From Liriodendron chinense (lineage: Eukaryota; Streptophyta; Magnoliopsida; Magnoliales; Magnoliaceae): 64,000 nt of DNA. The notes below the pieces were generated by a model. It was not told the origin of the DNA. It saw only the letters and a program-made list of their open reading frames with translations, and did no database searches. Shown piece after piece: positions 11,562 through 23,492 of this stretch. The position numbers and the translations under genes were made by a program. Position 1 is the first letter of the stretch. Each line of letters starts with the position of its first letter. The stretch lies in contig PVNU02000935.1 of NCBI GenBank assembly GCA_003013855.2, positions 682,001 to 746,000 on the forward strand. Reading direction: 5' to 3'.

Positions 11562-12943
11562 TGTTCGCTCGCCTCAAGTGCAAGGCTGCGATGTACTAAT
11601 AAATCTCGGTAAGACCGAGGTCGATCCACAAGGAATTAGAAAACAAATTCTAAAATATTCCAGCAACTAGGATTGAAATAATTTAGAGATTCAATTGAGA
11701 GAACTAACTTAAACAGTAATTTAGGAAAATCAGTATTTAAAGAAACTAAGGCTTTCAAGGATCCACTTGTAGCAATCCCATGTCAATCCAATCATCCAAG
11801 CACAAAACACAACTAGATTCGAAGTTCTATCTCTCATCTAGTTGGAAGATAAAGCATTTAAACACATTCAATTTCACTTAAGTTGAACTTCCAAGTTTTA
11901 GTCCTATTCAATCACATAGCATTCGAAATCATAGCCTTCGGAGTAACAGCCATGCCTATGGACTATGGCATGCTCAAGGGTTACCATAATTCGAATTTAA
12001 TCAAGAAAAACATGATAATCTCAGAGAATTGCAAGGAATCAATGTCCAGAGCACATGAACTCTCATAAAACTTCTAAAAATATCAACTTTATATAAACTA
12101 GAACATTCAAAATTCAAACTTAAAGTGAAAGTACTTGAATCAAACTGAATTAAACATGAAATTCGATACAAGCTTCACCTCTCAGCCCTAGCTAAGAGAT
12201 TTTAGCCGAGCATTGTCATACTACAACTAGAACTCAATGAAAAAGATATAAAAAGCATAAAAATCTGGATTCGGGAGAGTTGCAGACGCTCCACGAGGGC
12301 TCTCTTCACCTCCCACGAAGTTCCTCAGCTTTTATGATGCTCTAGGAAGAGACCCTAGGTGTCCTTTTATAGTGGGGAGGCTCTACCGCCTTAGAAACTT
12401 CCAGAAGTGCGTAGCATTTACACACTTGCACACAAAAATCAGAGCTTTAAATAGAAACATGTTGTTTACGCATAGCCGACCGGTCGGACTGGGTTGGTAG
12501 ACTGGTCTTGACAGGTCGGACCTGTCTATTATGAGTCTGGCGGGTACAAGAGGGTGGCCGTCCTGATGGCCGACCGATCTTGACCAGTTGAACCAGGATG
12601 GTCCTTTGTCCAGCGACCTCTAGAGGTGAGCAGCAGGGTGGCTGACTAGTTAAGACCGATCATGGCTCCCTTGGCAGACCGGTTATGACCGGTCAGACCT
12701 TGTTCCTCTATTTTTTCTTCCTTTCTTTCTTCTCTTTTCTCCCTCTTTCTTCTTCCTTCTTTGGTCCACCTTGGGCCTTCATTCAAGGGCTCCTAAATAT
12801 GCTCTTTTAGCTAACATTTGTGCACAGTCTCTCTCTTAATCTTCCATTTACAGAACAAGCATTAGATGGGTCTTTTAAACATGCAAACCATGCGTGTAAT
12901 GTGATGTAATGGGCTAGAGAATGTATAAAATGGAAGCTCAACA
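11562..12943 (-). mobile_element. Solo LTR, minus orientation, in copia integrase
   Basis: Plus-strand ends are TGTTCGCTCGCC and GGAAGCTCAACA, flanked on both sides by GCGCT (11557-11561 and 12944-12948), a 5-bp target duplication. Length 1382 bp. It is the inverted counterpart of 13043-14610. It has GACCGGTC-rich U3 (about 12475-12700), a TATA box (12365-12371, minus strand TATAAAA) and an R/U5 end containing GAGGTCGATCCACA. No coding region. Confidence 0.9.
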
Positions 12944-13042
12944 GCGCTCAGCCACACCGTTATGCTATGGTGTCCTTGGAATCATTTTCTAATGTTTAAT
13001 CCCATGTGCTGCAATACTCTTCAAATCTCTTATCACAATACC

Positions 13043-14610
13043 TGTTGAGCTCTTAATTGTGCATATTCTAACCCTAATTCATCACTCATTATGCAAGGTT
13101 TTCATGATTTGTAGACTAATCTAATGCATGGATTTGTGATTGTAGGGATGAGAGAGAGGAAGCATCAATTGAAGACTTAAAGACACTATTTAGAAGCAAA
13201 GAAGATCAAAAGACCAAGTGTCGAAGGACGAACCAAGAAGTCAGAGAAAAGAAGAAAGAAAGCAGAAGAGCAAAAGACTAGTCGTACGACCGGTCGTCCA
13301 AGGCCCAAGACTGGTCGTCCGACCAGTCTGCACATTAAACAGAAATACCCCTCTAGACCATCCAAGACCGGTCGTGCGACCGGTCGTCCACACCTCAGAC
13401 CGGTCGTGCGACCGGTCCTTAAATTAAAATTGCAGGATGGAATTTTTGCAAAACTCTCTGGACAGTTTTAGAGCTTTTGCGACAGGTCGTGCGACCGGTC
13501 GTCTAGTAGCTCAGACCGGTCGTACGACCGGTCGTCTGCGTAATGAAGTGTGTTCTACAAGCTCCGATTTTCTCTGCGCACTGCGTATTCTTACGCAATT
13601 TCTGGAAGATTTTGATACTGCGGAGCCTCCCCACTATAAAAGGACACCTAGGGATCGTTCTTAGGGTATTTAGAAGGGTTTGAGCAAGGTGGGAGGCGGC
13701 GGAAGTGGATTTCGGAGTTTTACAACTTCTTCTAGTTTAATTTCTCATTTTTATGTTTTTCCTTAGTTGTTTCATGTTTCCTTGGATCATGAACGGCTAA
13801 ACCTCTTAGCTAGGGCTAAGAGGTGAAGCTTGTAGTGAATCTAAGATGTTTCAATTCGTTTAAGTTGGTTTTTAAGATTGGAATTCATGTTTATGAACAA
13901 TGGTTTGAAGTTTAATTCAAGTTCTAAGTAGTTTTTCTTAGTCTTATGATGACTCATGGATGTTTGGAAGAAATTGCTTGAGTTCTTAATTGTTGTATGT
14001 TAGTTTAGACCTGTATGATTCGAGGAATTAGAGTACGCTCTAGTACTATGATCTTTATGTGAGAACTTCCTACCAAAGTTCTACTTTTTCTGAAAATCTG
14101 TGGTATGTGGGACTGTGCATGTGATTTGAATCAAGTTCAAATCATGATCTAGCTTTGTCTTATGACAGGACTTAATGATGGTTATGATTGTGAACTTAAT
14201 CTATCGGACTTGGGACTGACCTATGCAATTGAGTATGCTCGTCCTAGCTTGCATTGAGTGAATCATGTACATTGGTTTTATATAAGGCAGATTATGGGTT
14301 TTAACAGCTCTATCATCCGACTAGATAGATCTTAATTTCGATTCTAGTTGAGAAAGTGAGAAACCACAGCGAATTGAGCATCAAGGATTGCTACAAGTGG
14401 ATCCTTGAACCCCTAGTGCCTTTTTATAATTGTTTACTTCAGTTTAGTTCAACATTGCTATTTACATCAATCTACTACAAATCTGGTTGTTAGCTTCTCA
14501 ATAGAAACTATTGGATGTGTTTGTGAATTCCTACATAAGTCCCTGTGGATCGACCTCGGTCTTATCGAGTTTATTACTACATCGCAACCCTACACTTGGG
14601 GAAGCGAACA
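13043..14610 (+). mobile_element. Solo LTR, plus orientation, in copia integrase
   Basis: Ends are TGTTGAGCTCTTAATTG and GGGGAAGCGAACA, flanked by ATACC on both sides (13038-13042 and 14611-14615), a 5-bp target duplication. Length 1568 bp. Same family as 11562-12943 but the opposite orientation. U3 holds paired GACCGGTCGT..GACCGGTCGT motifs (about 13275-13530); the TATA box is TATAAAA at 13635-13641. Sequence then runs to TCGACCTCGGTCTTATCGAG near the end. Confidence 0.9.
13635..13641 (+). promoter_or_regulatory. TATA box of the solo LTR
   Basis: CCCCACTATAAAAGGACACC context, matched at the mirrored place in the other solo LTR (12365-12371, minus). Conservation between two diverged copies supports it. 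Confidence 0.65.
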
Positions 14611-15245
14611 ATACCCTCCCCCATTATCTGATCTGAGACACTTTACTGTTTTACCTCTCTCATTTTCTACTAGTGCTTTCGACTTCTTAAGTACATCAAA
14701 CACTTCAGATTTATGTTTGAAGCAATAGACCCACAGTTTCCTACTAGCATTATCAATGAAAGAGACAAAGTAACGTAATCCACTAAGGGATGATACCTGT
14801 GCTGGTCCCCACACATCAGTGTGTACAAGCTTCAATCGATGCATCTTTGGAGCTCGTCCTGTTTTATTAAAGCTTACTCTCTTCTCCGTGCCATACACAC
14901 AGTCCACGCAGAATTCCAAGTCGATAGACTTCAACCCTAGTAGCTTCCCTTTTGACAATAGCACTTTCATCCATTTTCACTCATGTGGCCCAACCTCTGA
15001 TGTCATAACTGCCCGTTCACTCCAGTTGATGCGACTGCGAGTGAACTATACGATCTGGAAGTCACGTACAAAGTACCTTCCTTCTTGCCCCGAGATATCA
15101 CCAAGGTACATTTTGTGACCTTCTAGGAATCGCTAGTGAATGTCGTCACATATCCGATATTGGCTAATTACCCCACTGAGATCAAGTTCCGTGTTAAACT
15201 CCGTACATGTTTGACATCCTTCAACTTCAAGACTGTTCCGTCTTT

Positions 15246-15521
15246 CTAACTTATGTGAACGTCTCCCTTGCCAACAATACTACACGGCTCATCATCACCC
15301 AGGTAGACTCTCCCGAAGTCACCTGACATATAATCACGAAGAACTTTATTTAACGAAGTGGCATGAAACGAAGCACCCGAGTCTATAACCCAAGACTCAT
15401 TACCCGCATCAAGAGACAAGATCAACGCCTCTATGTCACTCTCCTCAGATAAATTCACTAAATCCTTCCTACTTTGAGAGCTTCCTTTTCGTTTCTTAAG
15501 CGCCTTGAAATCACGTTTCAT
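15246..15521 (-). pseudogene. Copia protease remnant
   Basis: Contains ESWVIDSGASFHATSL, the copia retropepsin active motif with D-S-G-A-S intact, followed by YMSGDFGRVYLGDDEPCSIV. The frame is open over 92 codons from a downstream methionine. Upstream (about 15600-15520) lies a readable zinc-knuckle-like CWHCGKKGHMKRDF segment continuous with gag. Confidence 0.88.
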
Positions 15522-15639
15522 GTGCCCCTTCTTCCCACAATGCCAACACCCGTCCTTATCTTTCAGTCCACTGGACTTTTTCCTCGACTTAGAACGTCCG
15601 TATTTATAGCTTCATTTGTTCAATGATGTTTCTCTTCCT

Positions 15640-16244
15640 TCAACGTTTAGAGCATGCCCACAATCCCCTGAAATTTCTGATGCCTTCCTTCTAGATTCTT
15701 CGCTGAGAATTACACATCATCAAATTTCAACTTTATTGTTCCTGAGGAATTGCTCACGGCAATCACCAAATCATCCCAACTATCTGGCAAACTGGACAAG
15801 ATCAACAGCGCCCTGACCTTATCATCAAAAGTGATGCCAATGGATTCCAATTGGCTCATGACTGTATTGAACTCATTTAGATGTTCAGCCACACCCCCAC
15901 CATCTGACATCTTCATGTTGAATAACCATTTTATGAGATGAACCTTGTTGGACGTTGAGGGTTTTTCATACATCGTAAGCAGAGCTTCTATTAATTCTTT
16001 TATGGTCTTCACCTTGGATATATTGAAGGCGACGCTCTTAAACAAAGAGAGTCGGATCGTTCCTAAAAGCCTTTCGATCCACTAAAGACCATTCATCATC
16101 TGTTATCTTCTCTGGTTTCTTCTATTTTCCTTTTAGAGGAACATAGAGGTCCTTCTGATACAGATAATCATCCATCTACATCTTACAGAAGGCAAAGTTT
16201 GAATCATCAAACTTCTTAATTCGTGTCTTCCCTTCTTCCGTCAT
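15640..16244 (-). pseudogene. Copia gag (UBN2-type) remnant
   Basis: Start codon at 16244 on the minus strand gives MTEEGKTRIKKFDDSNFAF, followed by two in-frame stops. From 16045 the frame is open: LIEALLTMYEKPSTSNKVHL, LNEFNTVMSQLESIGITFDD and LLILSSLPDSWDDLV are typical of the UBN2 gag region. Gag forms the particle around element RNA. The early stops make the copy inactive. Confidence 0.88.
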
Positions 16245-16269
16245 CGCTCTCACTTGAACTAAACCAATA

Positions 16270-16281
16270 GCTTTGATACCA
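16270..16281 (-). other. Primer-binding site of the copia element
   Basis: Minus strand TGGTATCAAAGC, two bases from the LTR end, one mismatch from the usual initiator-tRNA-Met binding site TGGTATCAGAGC. Confidence 0.85.
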
Positions 16282-16283
16282 TT

Positions 16284-16927
16284 TGTTGCGCAGCACGCTA
16301 ACAACGACGGTGAACAGAGGTTCAATCTCTGGTCTCACCCACAAACGATAAACAAGAAGAAATAATAACTAAAAGCAGAATTGAACAAACCAACAAACCA
16401 CATATTTTATGTGGAAAACCCCAACAAGGGTAAAAAAACCACAGTGCAAAGCTCCACTATGAAGAAAATGAAGTTACAAGCAATATACTCACCTTCTCTG
16501 GTGCTCTCATGCATAGAGATGGCCCTTTTCGCTAACCCCTTCTCTCTTTCTAGCCTATGACGTATAGAAATTTCAATTGCATACCCTAATCCCGGATTAC
16601 ACCCATATATATAGCATAACATGGAAATTAGACTCAAATAAGGAAATTCCGCGAAATAGATCGTGCACGGTCGGGCGCCCGGTCAGGCATGGTCGGGCGC
16701 CCGCCCATTACAAAATACGTCTAGCGACTTAACAGAGAGAACACCCGAATTTCAAGCATTTGACCAAACTTGGTCGGGCACCCGCCCTGGCACCGGGTGC
16801 CTGGTCCACTGACCATCGGGTGCCGACTGTTTGATAAATAGTCCTGGGACATGTCTCCCATACATGAATATCAGGTGCCCGATCACAGACTGTCTGAGAG
16901 CCCGACCACCTCTGGATGGCAATCTTG
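16284..16927 (-). repeat. 5' LTR of the copia element, outer end missing
   Basis: Begins TGTTGCGCAGCACG on the plus strand and matches 8637-9340 up to GGCAATCTTG. It then loses similarity where the partner LTR continues for about 30 more bases to CAACA. The GGTCGGGCGCCCG palindromes are present (about 16665-16910). Confidence 0.88.
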
Positions 16928-17555
16928 CTCACAAATACGTCTTGTCAGGTCCAGTTTCTTAGGTTTTGAATTATAATCACGTTGTGAAGAAAAGAGGACT
17001 TAAATTCAGGTGCGCCATACAACAGGTAACAGTGAGAATAGGAAGGTCCACCACCTTGATGTTTATGTGCGATTCAAACCATTCATAAGATTATTACTAT
17101 CGGGATAAACTGTAGGCGCAAATATCATCCTGATCCAAAAACTTTTGTGGCCCTAATAAAGTTTCCAACGGTGGGCATTCGATCCCAATTGTATCATGTA
17201 GTGTGATCCACTTGAGTTTTGGATCTGCCCAATTCTTGGAGTCTCCTGTCCTATTGTTAGCTTGAGAAATTGATGGGTAGTTGGATTTCTCACAGGCATC
17301 TCCGTGAGCTTCATATAGCTTCCAACAATAGGAACTTCCCATGGGAGACGGCACAGACAAGTCGCATCTAGAGAGAAACATAGAGAGTTACAAGGAGTCT
17401 TGTAACAAAAAACTTTGTAGGCCCACTGAAGTTTGTGTTTATTCATTCGGTCCATCAGTTGCTCGATCTCATGTTAGTACATTCGCTTAAAAATCAGATG
17501 AATTTAGTGGGATTGAATGCTAACCGTTGAAACCTTCTTGTCCGACAAAAGTTTT

Positions 17556-17627
<72 letters not shown>

Positions 17628-17802
17628 TAAATTTTCTTTTTTCCTTCACCTTCTTGGGCCCATATAAGAGCTATCATATCCAAATTAATTTCAATTATGA
17701 GCATTTCTATCAATGGTGTGGCCCACTTGGGGTTTAGATTCACCCCATTTTTAGGCTCATGGCATATAACATGCATGGGTTGGAGAAATTTATGGCCAGA
17801 GT
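16928..17802. repeat. Foldback-module remnants; target of element B
   Basis: 17045-17245 is a degenerate piece of the foldback module. 17376-17802 is a second copy, beginning TTGTAGGCCCACTGAAG and ending at ATGGCCAGAGT. Its expected right end (GGATGTCACATAGACATTAT) is found at 40407, beyond element B. A (TA)n run at 17559-17626 expanded inside this copy at AGTTTTGGATA. Confidence 0.7.
17559..17626. repeat. (TA)n microsatellite
   Basis: Perfect run of about 34 TA units starting within the conserved AAGTTTTGGATA motif of a foldback module. Confidence 0.95.
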
Positions 17803-18120
17803 CAATATGTGAAAAAGGCGATTTTGTGACGGATTTTGCGACGGACATTCACCGTCGCAACAAATGCTTCGTTTAACGACGAATCTTGTCCGTCGCATTC
17901 GAAAATATTCGGTCGCCTTTGCGAAACTAAGGCGGGATTTCGTCGCGGGATTCAAAAATATTCGGTCTATTTATAATTTCCGACGGATCTAGCCCGTCGC
18001 TATTTAACAACGGGCTTAGTTCGTCGCTAATCCGAGTCCGAAAAAATGCCCCAAAGAACCCTATACAGATTAGCGACGAATTATTTAATTAAACGACGGA
18101 CACTATCCGTCGCAAAATAA
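17803..18120. repeat. Left subterminal palindromic repeats of element B
   Basis: Repeated GCGACGGA..TCCGTCGC-type motifs with variable 5-7-base spacers, e.g. near 17828, 17870, 17980, 18005 and 18095. In CACTA elements such subterminal repeats bind the accessory transposition protein; that role is inferred here. Near-identical layout at 45669-45945. Confidence 0.8.
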
Positions 18121-19280
18121 AATTTAAGAAAAATGAGATACTGAAAAAAATTGATACTTCTAAAAAATTGAAAATTTTGATATTTTAAAAAATAGATTTT
18201 GTAATTTGAAAAATTTTTTATGAGGTTTTAAAAACAAATTTGAGAAATTTGAATAAAATTAATATGTTTGAAATTTCTTTTCGAATTTTCACAAAATTAA
18301 ACATTTTGAAAAAGAAAATTGTGAACTTTAAAAAAAATTGTGATTTTCAAACAAAAAAAGTTGAGAGGTTTGAAAATGAATTAACAATTTTTTAATAAAA
18401 TTGATATTTTGAAAAATAATAAGATTAAAAAAATTGAGATTTTAGAAAAAAAAAATGGCCATTTGAAAAAAGTTGAGAAGTTCGAATAAAATTGATAAGT
18501 TTGTAAAAAATTGCAATTTTTATAAAGAAATTAAGATTTTGTATTTTGAAAAAATTATGAAGTTTGATAAATAAAATGAGATTTTGAAAAGAAATTGAGA
18601 AGCTTTAAAAAATTGACATTTTGAAAAGTTAGAAAAGTTTGAAATAAAATTGAAATTTTGAAGAAAAAAATGTGATGTAAAAAAATGGAGATTTTGATTA
18701 AAAAAAATTGAAAAATGAAAATTAACAAGTTTAAAAAAAATTATGATTTCGAAAAAAAAGTTTAGAAGTTGGAAAGAAATCGACAATGTTTGATAAAAAT
18801 TCGGATTGAAAAAAAAGAATTGAGATTTAAAAAAGAATTAGGATTTTAGGAAAAATAACATTTTTAGAAAAAAAGGTTATTTTGAAAAAAAAATTGAGAC
18901 GTTTGAATAAAATTTATAAGCTTAAAAAAATTAAATTTTGAAAAGAAATTATATTTTTATAAAATTGACATTTTGGAAAAAAAAAATTGGTATAAAGAAA
19001 TTAGTGTTTTGAAAAAAAGAATTAGCATTTTTAAAATATTGAGAAGTTTGAATAAAACTGATAAGTTTGATTAAAAAAATAAATTTTGTTAAGTTTGAAA
19101 AAGTTCGAAAAAAAATTAAATTTGAAAAGGAAATGAAGATTTGAGATTTTAAAAAAAAATTGAGATTTTGTATTTTGAAAAAAAAAAAAAGTTGAGAAGT
19201 TTGATAAAAAAAATGAGATATTATATTTTGAAAAAAAAAAGTTGGAAAAAGTTGTGATTTAAACAAAAGTGAGAAATTTG
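18121..19280. repeat. A-rich, strand-asymmetric low-complexity tract
   Basis: About 1.16 kb of loosely repeated TTGAGAAGTTTGAATAAAA and TTGAAAAAAATTG phrases, with the A bias on the plus strand. It has no credible gene; long minus-strand reading frames here are Phe/Asn/Leu-rich artefacts. The same tract is shorter in element C (45946-46512) and inverted (T-rich) in element A. Confidence 0.85.
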
Positions 19281-20054
19281 AAATGAGTGGGCCAAATTTA
19301 TTGGTGGACATTTATTGGATAGGTTGAAAATGAAAAATTACAGTCATTCAATTAGTTAGCTATCAAATTGGTTTATGCATACACACATGTTCATTGGTGC
19401 AAAAAATGAAGGCCCTAATATAATGATGTAAATTAATTGCAAGGAAAACTTATAATAATGAGATTGATCAAATTCTATGATCAAGTCATCCTAAACTTGA
19501 TCTGAATGGTCAGATATGTTTAGAACGTGCTAATTATTATTGAAAACAAAATTAAGCCCGAATTATATCCGTCCAAAAGACTCTTTAAATGTGCACAATC
19601 AATTTGTCTAGAGCTAGACAAATTTTGGACAATCTGATCGGTCCAAATTGAAAAGTAAATGACTTTAGATGTTTATATTAAATTTCACTCAAATCTAATG
19701 GTTAGGTTACAAGATATGGCCCATCATATTGTTGATCAATTTTATCTATTCAGTATCTCTCTCATCTGAAACTTGATCATGGCAAGTGACCAGTGAAAAG
19801 TAATTGATGAATAGAATAGAGTGAATGGATTAGATTTCCAAATTATGCCAAATTTTTAGGTCAAAATTGCACTGCAACTTGTTGACCTCGTGAAAACCTA
19901 GTATATGTATAGTCATTGGACCCCAAACTCTAATCTAGCCATTGAGAATTTGATCTTTCTAATATTTGTTATTGCATCCTAAAATGATATAAAAGAACAG
20001 ATGGATGGATTAGATATACATAAAATACATCAACTTGGGCTCATACCGTTAGGA
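19281..20054. other. Shared non-coding segment of elements B and C
   Basis: Starts GAGTGGGCCAAATTTATTGG and runs to CATACCGTTAGGATAGC. It is highly similar to 46513-47284 and no coding region is evident. Confidence 0.75.
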
Positions 20055-20580
20055 TAGCGGATGCGGATTGGCTAGTGACCCTGCCACCAGTCAATGCTTA
20101 GTGATCGGTGCTCTGTGGGCCCCACTACGATGAATGTGTATCATTCACTCTATCCATACATTTTCGTAGATCATTTTATGGTATGAGCCCAAATTTGGGG
20201 TAGATCAAAATCTCAAGTGGACCACATCACAAGAAACAGTGTTAATTGAACACCCACTATTAAAAACTTATTGGGGGCCACGGAAGTTTTGGAACAAGCT
20301 GATATTTGTTTTTTACCTACATCCAGGTCTGTATGACCTAATCAAGAGGTTGGATGTCAAATAATCAATATAGTGGGCCCTATGAAGTTTTTAATGGTGG
20401 ACATTCAATCAATACTATTTTCTTGTGGTGTCGTCCACCTGAGATTTAGATTTGGCTCATTTATTGGATCAAGCACTAAAATGATCTTCAAAAATGGCTA
20501 GATAGCGTGGATAAAACACATACTTCATGGTGGGGCCACAAAGCACCAGCCAGTGGCCCCATAGCCAAGCATCAATAGCC
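20055..20580. repeat. Foldback module B1
   Basis: Starts near GCGGATTGGCTAGTGACC; the core runs from GTGGGCCCCACTACGATGAA to its inverted partner TTCATGGTGGGGCC. About 0.5 kb, no ORF. Counterpart in element C: 47285-47812. Confidence 0.75.
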
Positions 20581-20583
20581 AAG

Positions 20584-21124
20584 AGGTGCGAATTAGGTGT
20601 TACCCCAGGAACAACTTAATGGGTGTTACCCTAACCGTGTGGGGCCCATCTTGATGTAGTTTTTATATATCAACACCGTCTATCTCTTTTTTCATATCAT
20701 TTTAGGATGTGATCTAAAATCCTAAGAAGATCCAAATCTTAGGTGGACCATACCACTAGAAACAGTGATGTATAACCATTAAAAATGTTTTGTGGGCCAC
20801 AAAAGTTTTGGATCAATCTGATCCTTATATTTTCCCTTCATCAAGAATTTATTGACATTATCAAGAGCATGGATTGCAAATAAACATTACAAAAACCTTA
20901 CGGTGGGCTCTTTGGAATTTTTAATGGTGGTGCACTCAATCACACTATTTCTAGTGTTATGGTCCACTTGAGATTTAGATCTACATAATTTTTGGAATGT
21001 CATCCTAAAATGGGTTGTAGAAACAGATGGACGGCATGGATATACAAAATATCATCCATGTGGGCCATACGATGGGGGTAACACCCACTACGCTGTTCCC
21101 GGGGTAACACCTAATTCACGCCCC
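20584..21124. repeat. Foldback module B2 (GTGTTACCC-type arms)
   Basis: Left arm GCGAATTAGGTGTTACCCC; right arm GGGGTAACACCTAATTC, its reverse complement. Inner arms pair over a further stretch (GTGGGGCCCATC..ATGTGGGCCAT). Counterparts: 47815-48375 and 32403-32935. Confidence 0.85.
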
Positions 21125-21125
21125 C

Positions 21126-21664
21126 TGGAAGCAGATTGTGTACTGAGTAACTCCGCATGCTAGCGTGCGGAGTAAACTCTGTGGGGCCCATGGTGGTTTA
21201 CGTATTTTATCCACTCCGTCCATGCATCTTAGCAGAAAATTTTAGGTATGGTACCAAAAAATGAAGCATATCAAAATCTAAAGTGGACCACACCACAAGA
21301 AATGTGTGAACTGAATGTCTACCATTGAAAAATTCTCGGAGGACACAGAAGTTTTGGATCAAGCTGATATTTGTGTTTTCCCTTCATCCATATCCATGTG
21401 ATCTTATAAACAGGTTGGATGACAAATAAACATCACTGTAGGGCCTGGGAAGGTTTCAACGGTGGAAATCATTATTCCCACTGTTTCCTGTGGTATGGTC
21501 CACTTGAGATTTGGATATGCTTAAATTTTGGGCTCAACCACTAAAATGAGCTAGACAAACATATGGACGGAATAGATAAAGCACATACATTCTAGGTGGG
21601 CCCAACTGAGTTTACTCCGCACGATAAGAGCGTGCGGAGTTACTCCGCATGCAATCTGATTCCC
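21126..21664. repeat. Foldback module B3 (ACTCCGCA-type arms)
   Basis: Arms share GAGTAACTCCGCATG / inverted GCGTGCGGAGTTACTCC plus GGAGTAAACTCTGTGGGGCC / inverted GGGCCCAACTGAGTTTACTC. About 0.54 kb. Counterpart 48378-48905. Confidence 0.85.
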
Positions 21665-21689
21665 CCTTACTGTAAAAAAAAAACCCCAA

Positions 21690-21719
21690 ATCCCTCTTCC
21701 CTCTATCGTCTCCCTCCCT

Positions 21720-21758
<39 letters not shown>

Positions 21759-21880
21759 AAAATCCACTACTCCCATCCCGCTCTCGTGGCCATTGCAGCT
21801 TCCAAGCTTCCACACCTCCCATCCCCGCTCATGTGGTTTTTTTCAGCTTCCAAGCTTAAGGGCCGTTGCCTGTTGGTATG

Positions 21881-21927
<47 letters not shown>

Positions 21928-21995
21928 ATTGAATGTTGAAACCCTAATCAGGGTTTTGCAATCCCTAATTGGTCATGGTTGATCCCTAATCAGGG
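21690..21995 (+). promoter_or_regulatory. CT-repeat and telo-box stretch (promoter/5' UTR-like)
   Basis: Two CT runs (about 21727-21756 and 21884-21923) are followed by AAACCCTAA at 21939, then GGGTTTTGCAATCCC repeats. CT repeats with a telo-box are common in plant 5' UTRs and proximal promoters. The same stretch occurs in element C (48905-49258) and, inverted, in element A (31860-32400). Promoter function is inferred. Serine/leucine-rich ORFs over the CT runs are artefacts. Confidence 0.55.
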
Positions 21996-23492
21996 TTTTG
22001 CAATCGAATTTCAAAGAACGAGAACAACAATCAATGGAAACTCAGTAGCAACCCACTCCTTAGAACTTCTCCAATGAATGGTCACGAACAAGTATTGCTG
22101 ATCCATGGAACTTTGAGCTCCCACCCAGCCTATGGTGGGGTCATCAGACAATCAGCCCAGATATCACACCTGCATGACCCGTGTGCACCACTGATTCACT
22201 TGTAAGCATGCTTTTAAATTAGAAGTTGGCCAGACGGGTCACATGTGCCAAATCAGAGTTTAGCATTAGATGGCCGTGCTGCTTAGATCTCCCAATCTAA
22301 AATCAGGCAGTGTCTACAAAATGAATATATGGCCAGAAAAGAACTGTATTTTTCTATCCGTTTGTTATTAAATTATTGCTCACTTGAGACTGAAATCTAA
22401 ACTGTGCAGCCAAGTTAAGAAGGATTGGGCAACAAATGCAATAGCATATTACATTGCATCTGTGGTCTGCATCTAGATAAAGGAGGGTTGTGTCAGGTTG
22501 ACAGCCAACATCAAACTTAAGCCATAACTTTCATCATGAATCCAAACAACAACAGAACAGGATTCATGTAGCTGACCCCAATTAATTGGGATAAGGCTTA
22601 GATGAAGATGATGTTGATCTGAAATGTGCATCCCACCTGATGGAAAGCTTGGATCCCAGAACAATGCAGATATTCTCATGAGTAATTGTGAGTGTATGGG
22701 AAGGGCACTACAAACTTTCTCCATAATGCATCTTCCAGATGCGACACAGTTCTTCAGTGAGGAAGCATATGAGACACAACCTTGCATCTTTTCCGTACAT
22801 TAGGTTTCCAATTCTCACAACTGAGGCTGATTTTTTGATAATGCACAGAAACAATCTGTTGCTTTTGTGCATATGGTTAGGGCTCTACAGACGCTTAAAC
22901 ATGGCATGCCTCTTCCAAAACATGCAGGGACAGGACATAGCACGTTATTTATTCTGTAAGAGTGATATAACATGCAACCCATGACATAGCACAGGATACC
23001 AGGCTTTGGATTCTGAAACATGAGGCCCATTGATTTGGTACGCCAGACCATTGGTTTTTTCCATCTCACTGAATGGAATACTCTCCCAAAAATATTCTTG
23101 ATAGGCAATGTTCTGGATTACAAAATAAAGGACAACACTTTTCAGAAATGAAAACCCATGTATACCATGCAAAATAAGGATAATATATGATATAGCCTGT
23201 GGTTTTCCTAGCAGCTGCATAATTATAAACAGCTAGGCTGCAACTCTTCTGTATTAGGATGGGTTGCAGGTCACACAAGCTTAATACGGCCCCAAGAGGA
23301 CCCAACCCAACCTCTTGAAACATACACCTTATTAAAATCCACCTTTTTGTCATTTTAAAATCCACTTCTTACTCCAATCTCATCAATTTATAGCTGACCC
23401 CATTGGACTATCTACTCACCAACACCCACTCACCAAGTGAAATCAAAACACTCCTTTGTTGTTTCATCTTCTTTTCCAGGCTGTTGGTTGAT
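21996..23492. other. Element B interior, unassigned; SINE-like tail at 22560-22615
   Basis: At 22567-22612 the sequence GACCCCAATTAATTGGGATA plus AGGCTTAGATGAAGATGATG resembles the conserved 3' tail of Au-type plant SINEs. No tRNA-like 5' half was recognised. The rest shows no convincing coding exon. Confidence 0.4.

Larger units (their letters stand above)
11345..15130 (-). pseudogene. Copia integrase, split in three pieces by two solo LTRs
   Basis: Piece 1 (about 15130-14611): pre-integrase and core start, with LKLVHTDVWGPAQVSSLSG and KCLRSDNGG. Piece 2 is the spacer between the two LTRs (13042-12944), which reads on the minus strand EEYCS.. then a stop-containing segment ending HNGVAER; this is the missing middle of the core. 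Piece 3 (11561-11345): RINKTILESARSIRLHVGL and FWADAVNTAVYLINRSPSAS. Removing both LTRs and one copy of each duplication restores collinearity. Stops inside piece 2 show decay. Confidence 0.88.
8637..16927 (-). mobile_element. Ty1/copia retrotransposon with nested solo LTRs
   Basis: Minus-strand order is truncated 5' LTR (16927-16284), primer-binding site, gag, protease, integrase, RT, RNase H, polypurine-like tract and 3' LTR (9365-8637). Without the two nested LTRs and their extra duplications it measures about 5.3 kb, normal for a plant copia element. Stops and frameshifts occur in every domain. The outer end of the 5' LTR lacks about 30 bases compared with the other LTR, so only one target-site copy (ATCAA at 8632-8636) is visible. 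Confidence 0.92.

Noticed and set aside
11562..14610. One 3-kb foldback transposon with long inverted arms
   Set aside because: Each arm has its own 5-bp duplication (GCGCT, ATACC) and TG..CA ends, and the spacer is host copia integrase, so two solo LTRs explain it better.
18520..19311. Long minus-strand ORFs in the A-rich tract
   Set aside because: Phe/Asn/Ile-rich translation of low-complexity DNA with no conserved domain.
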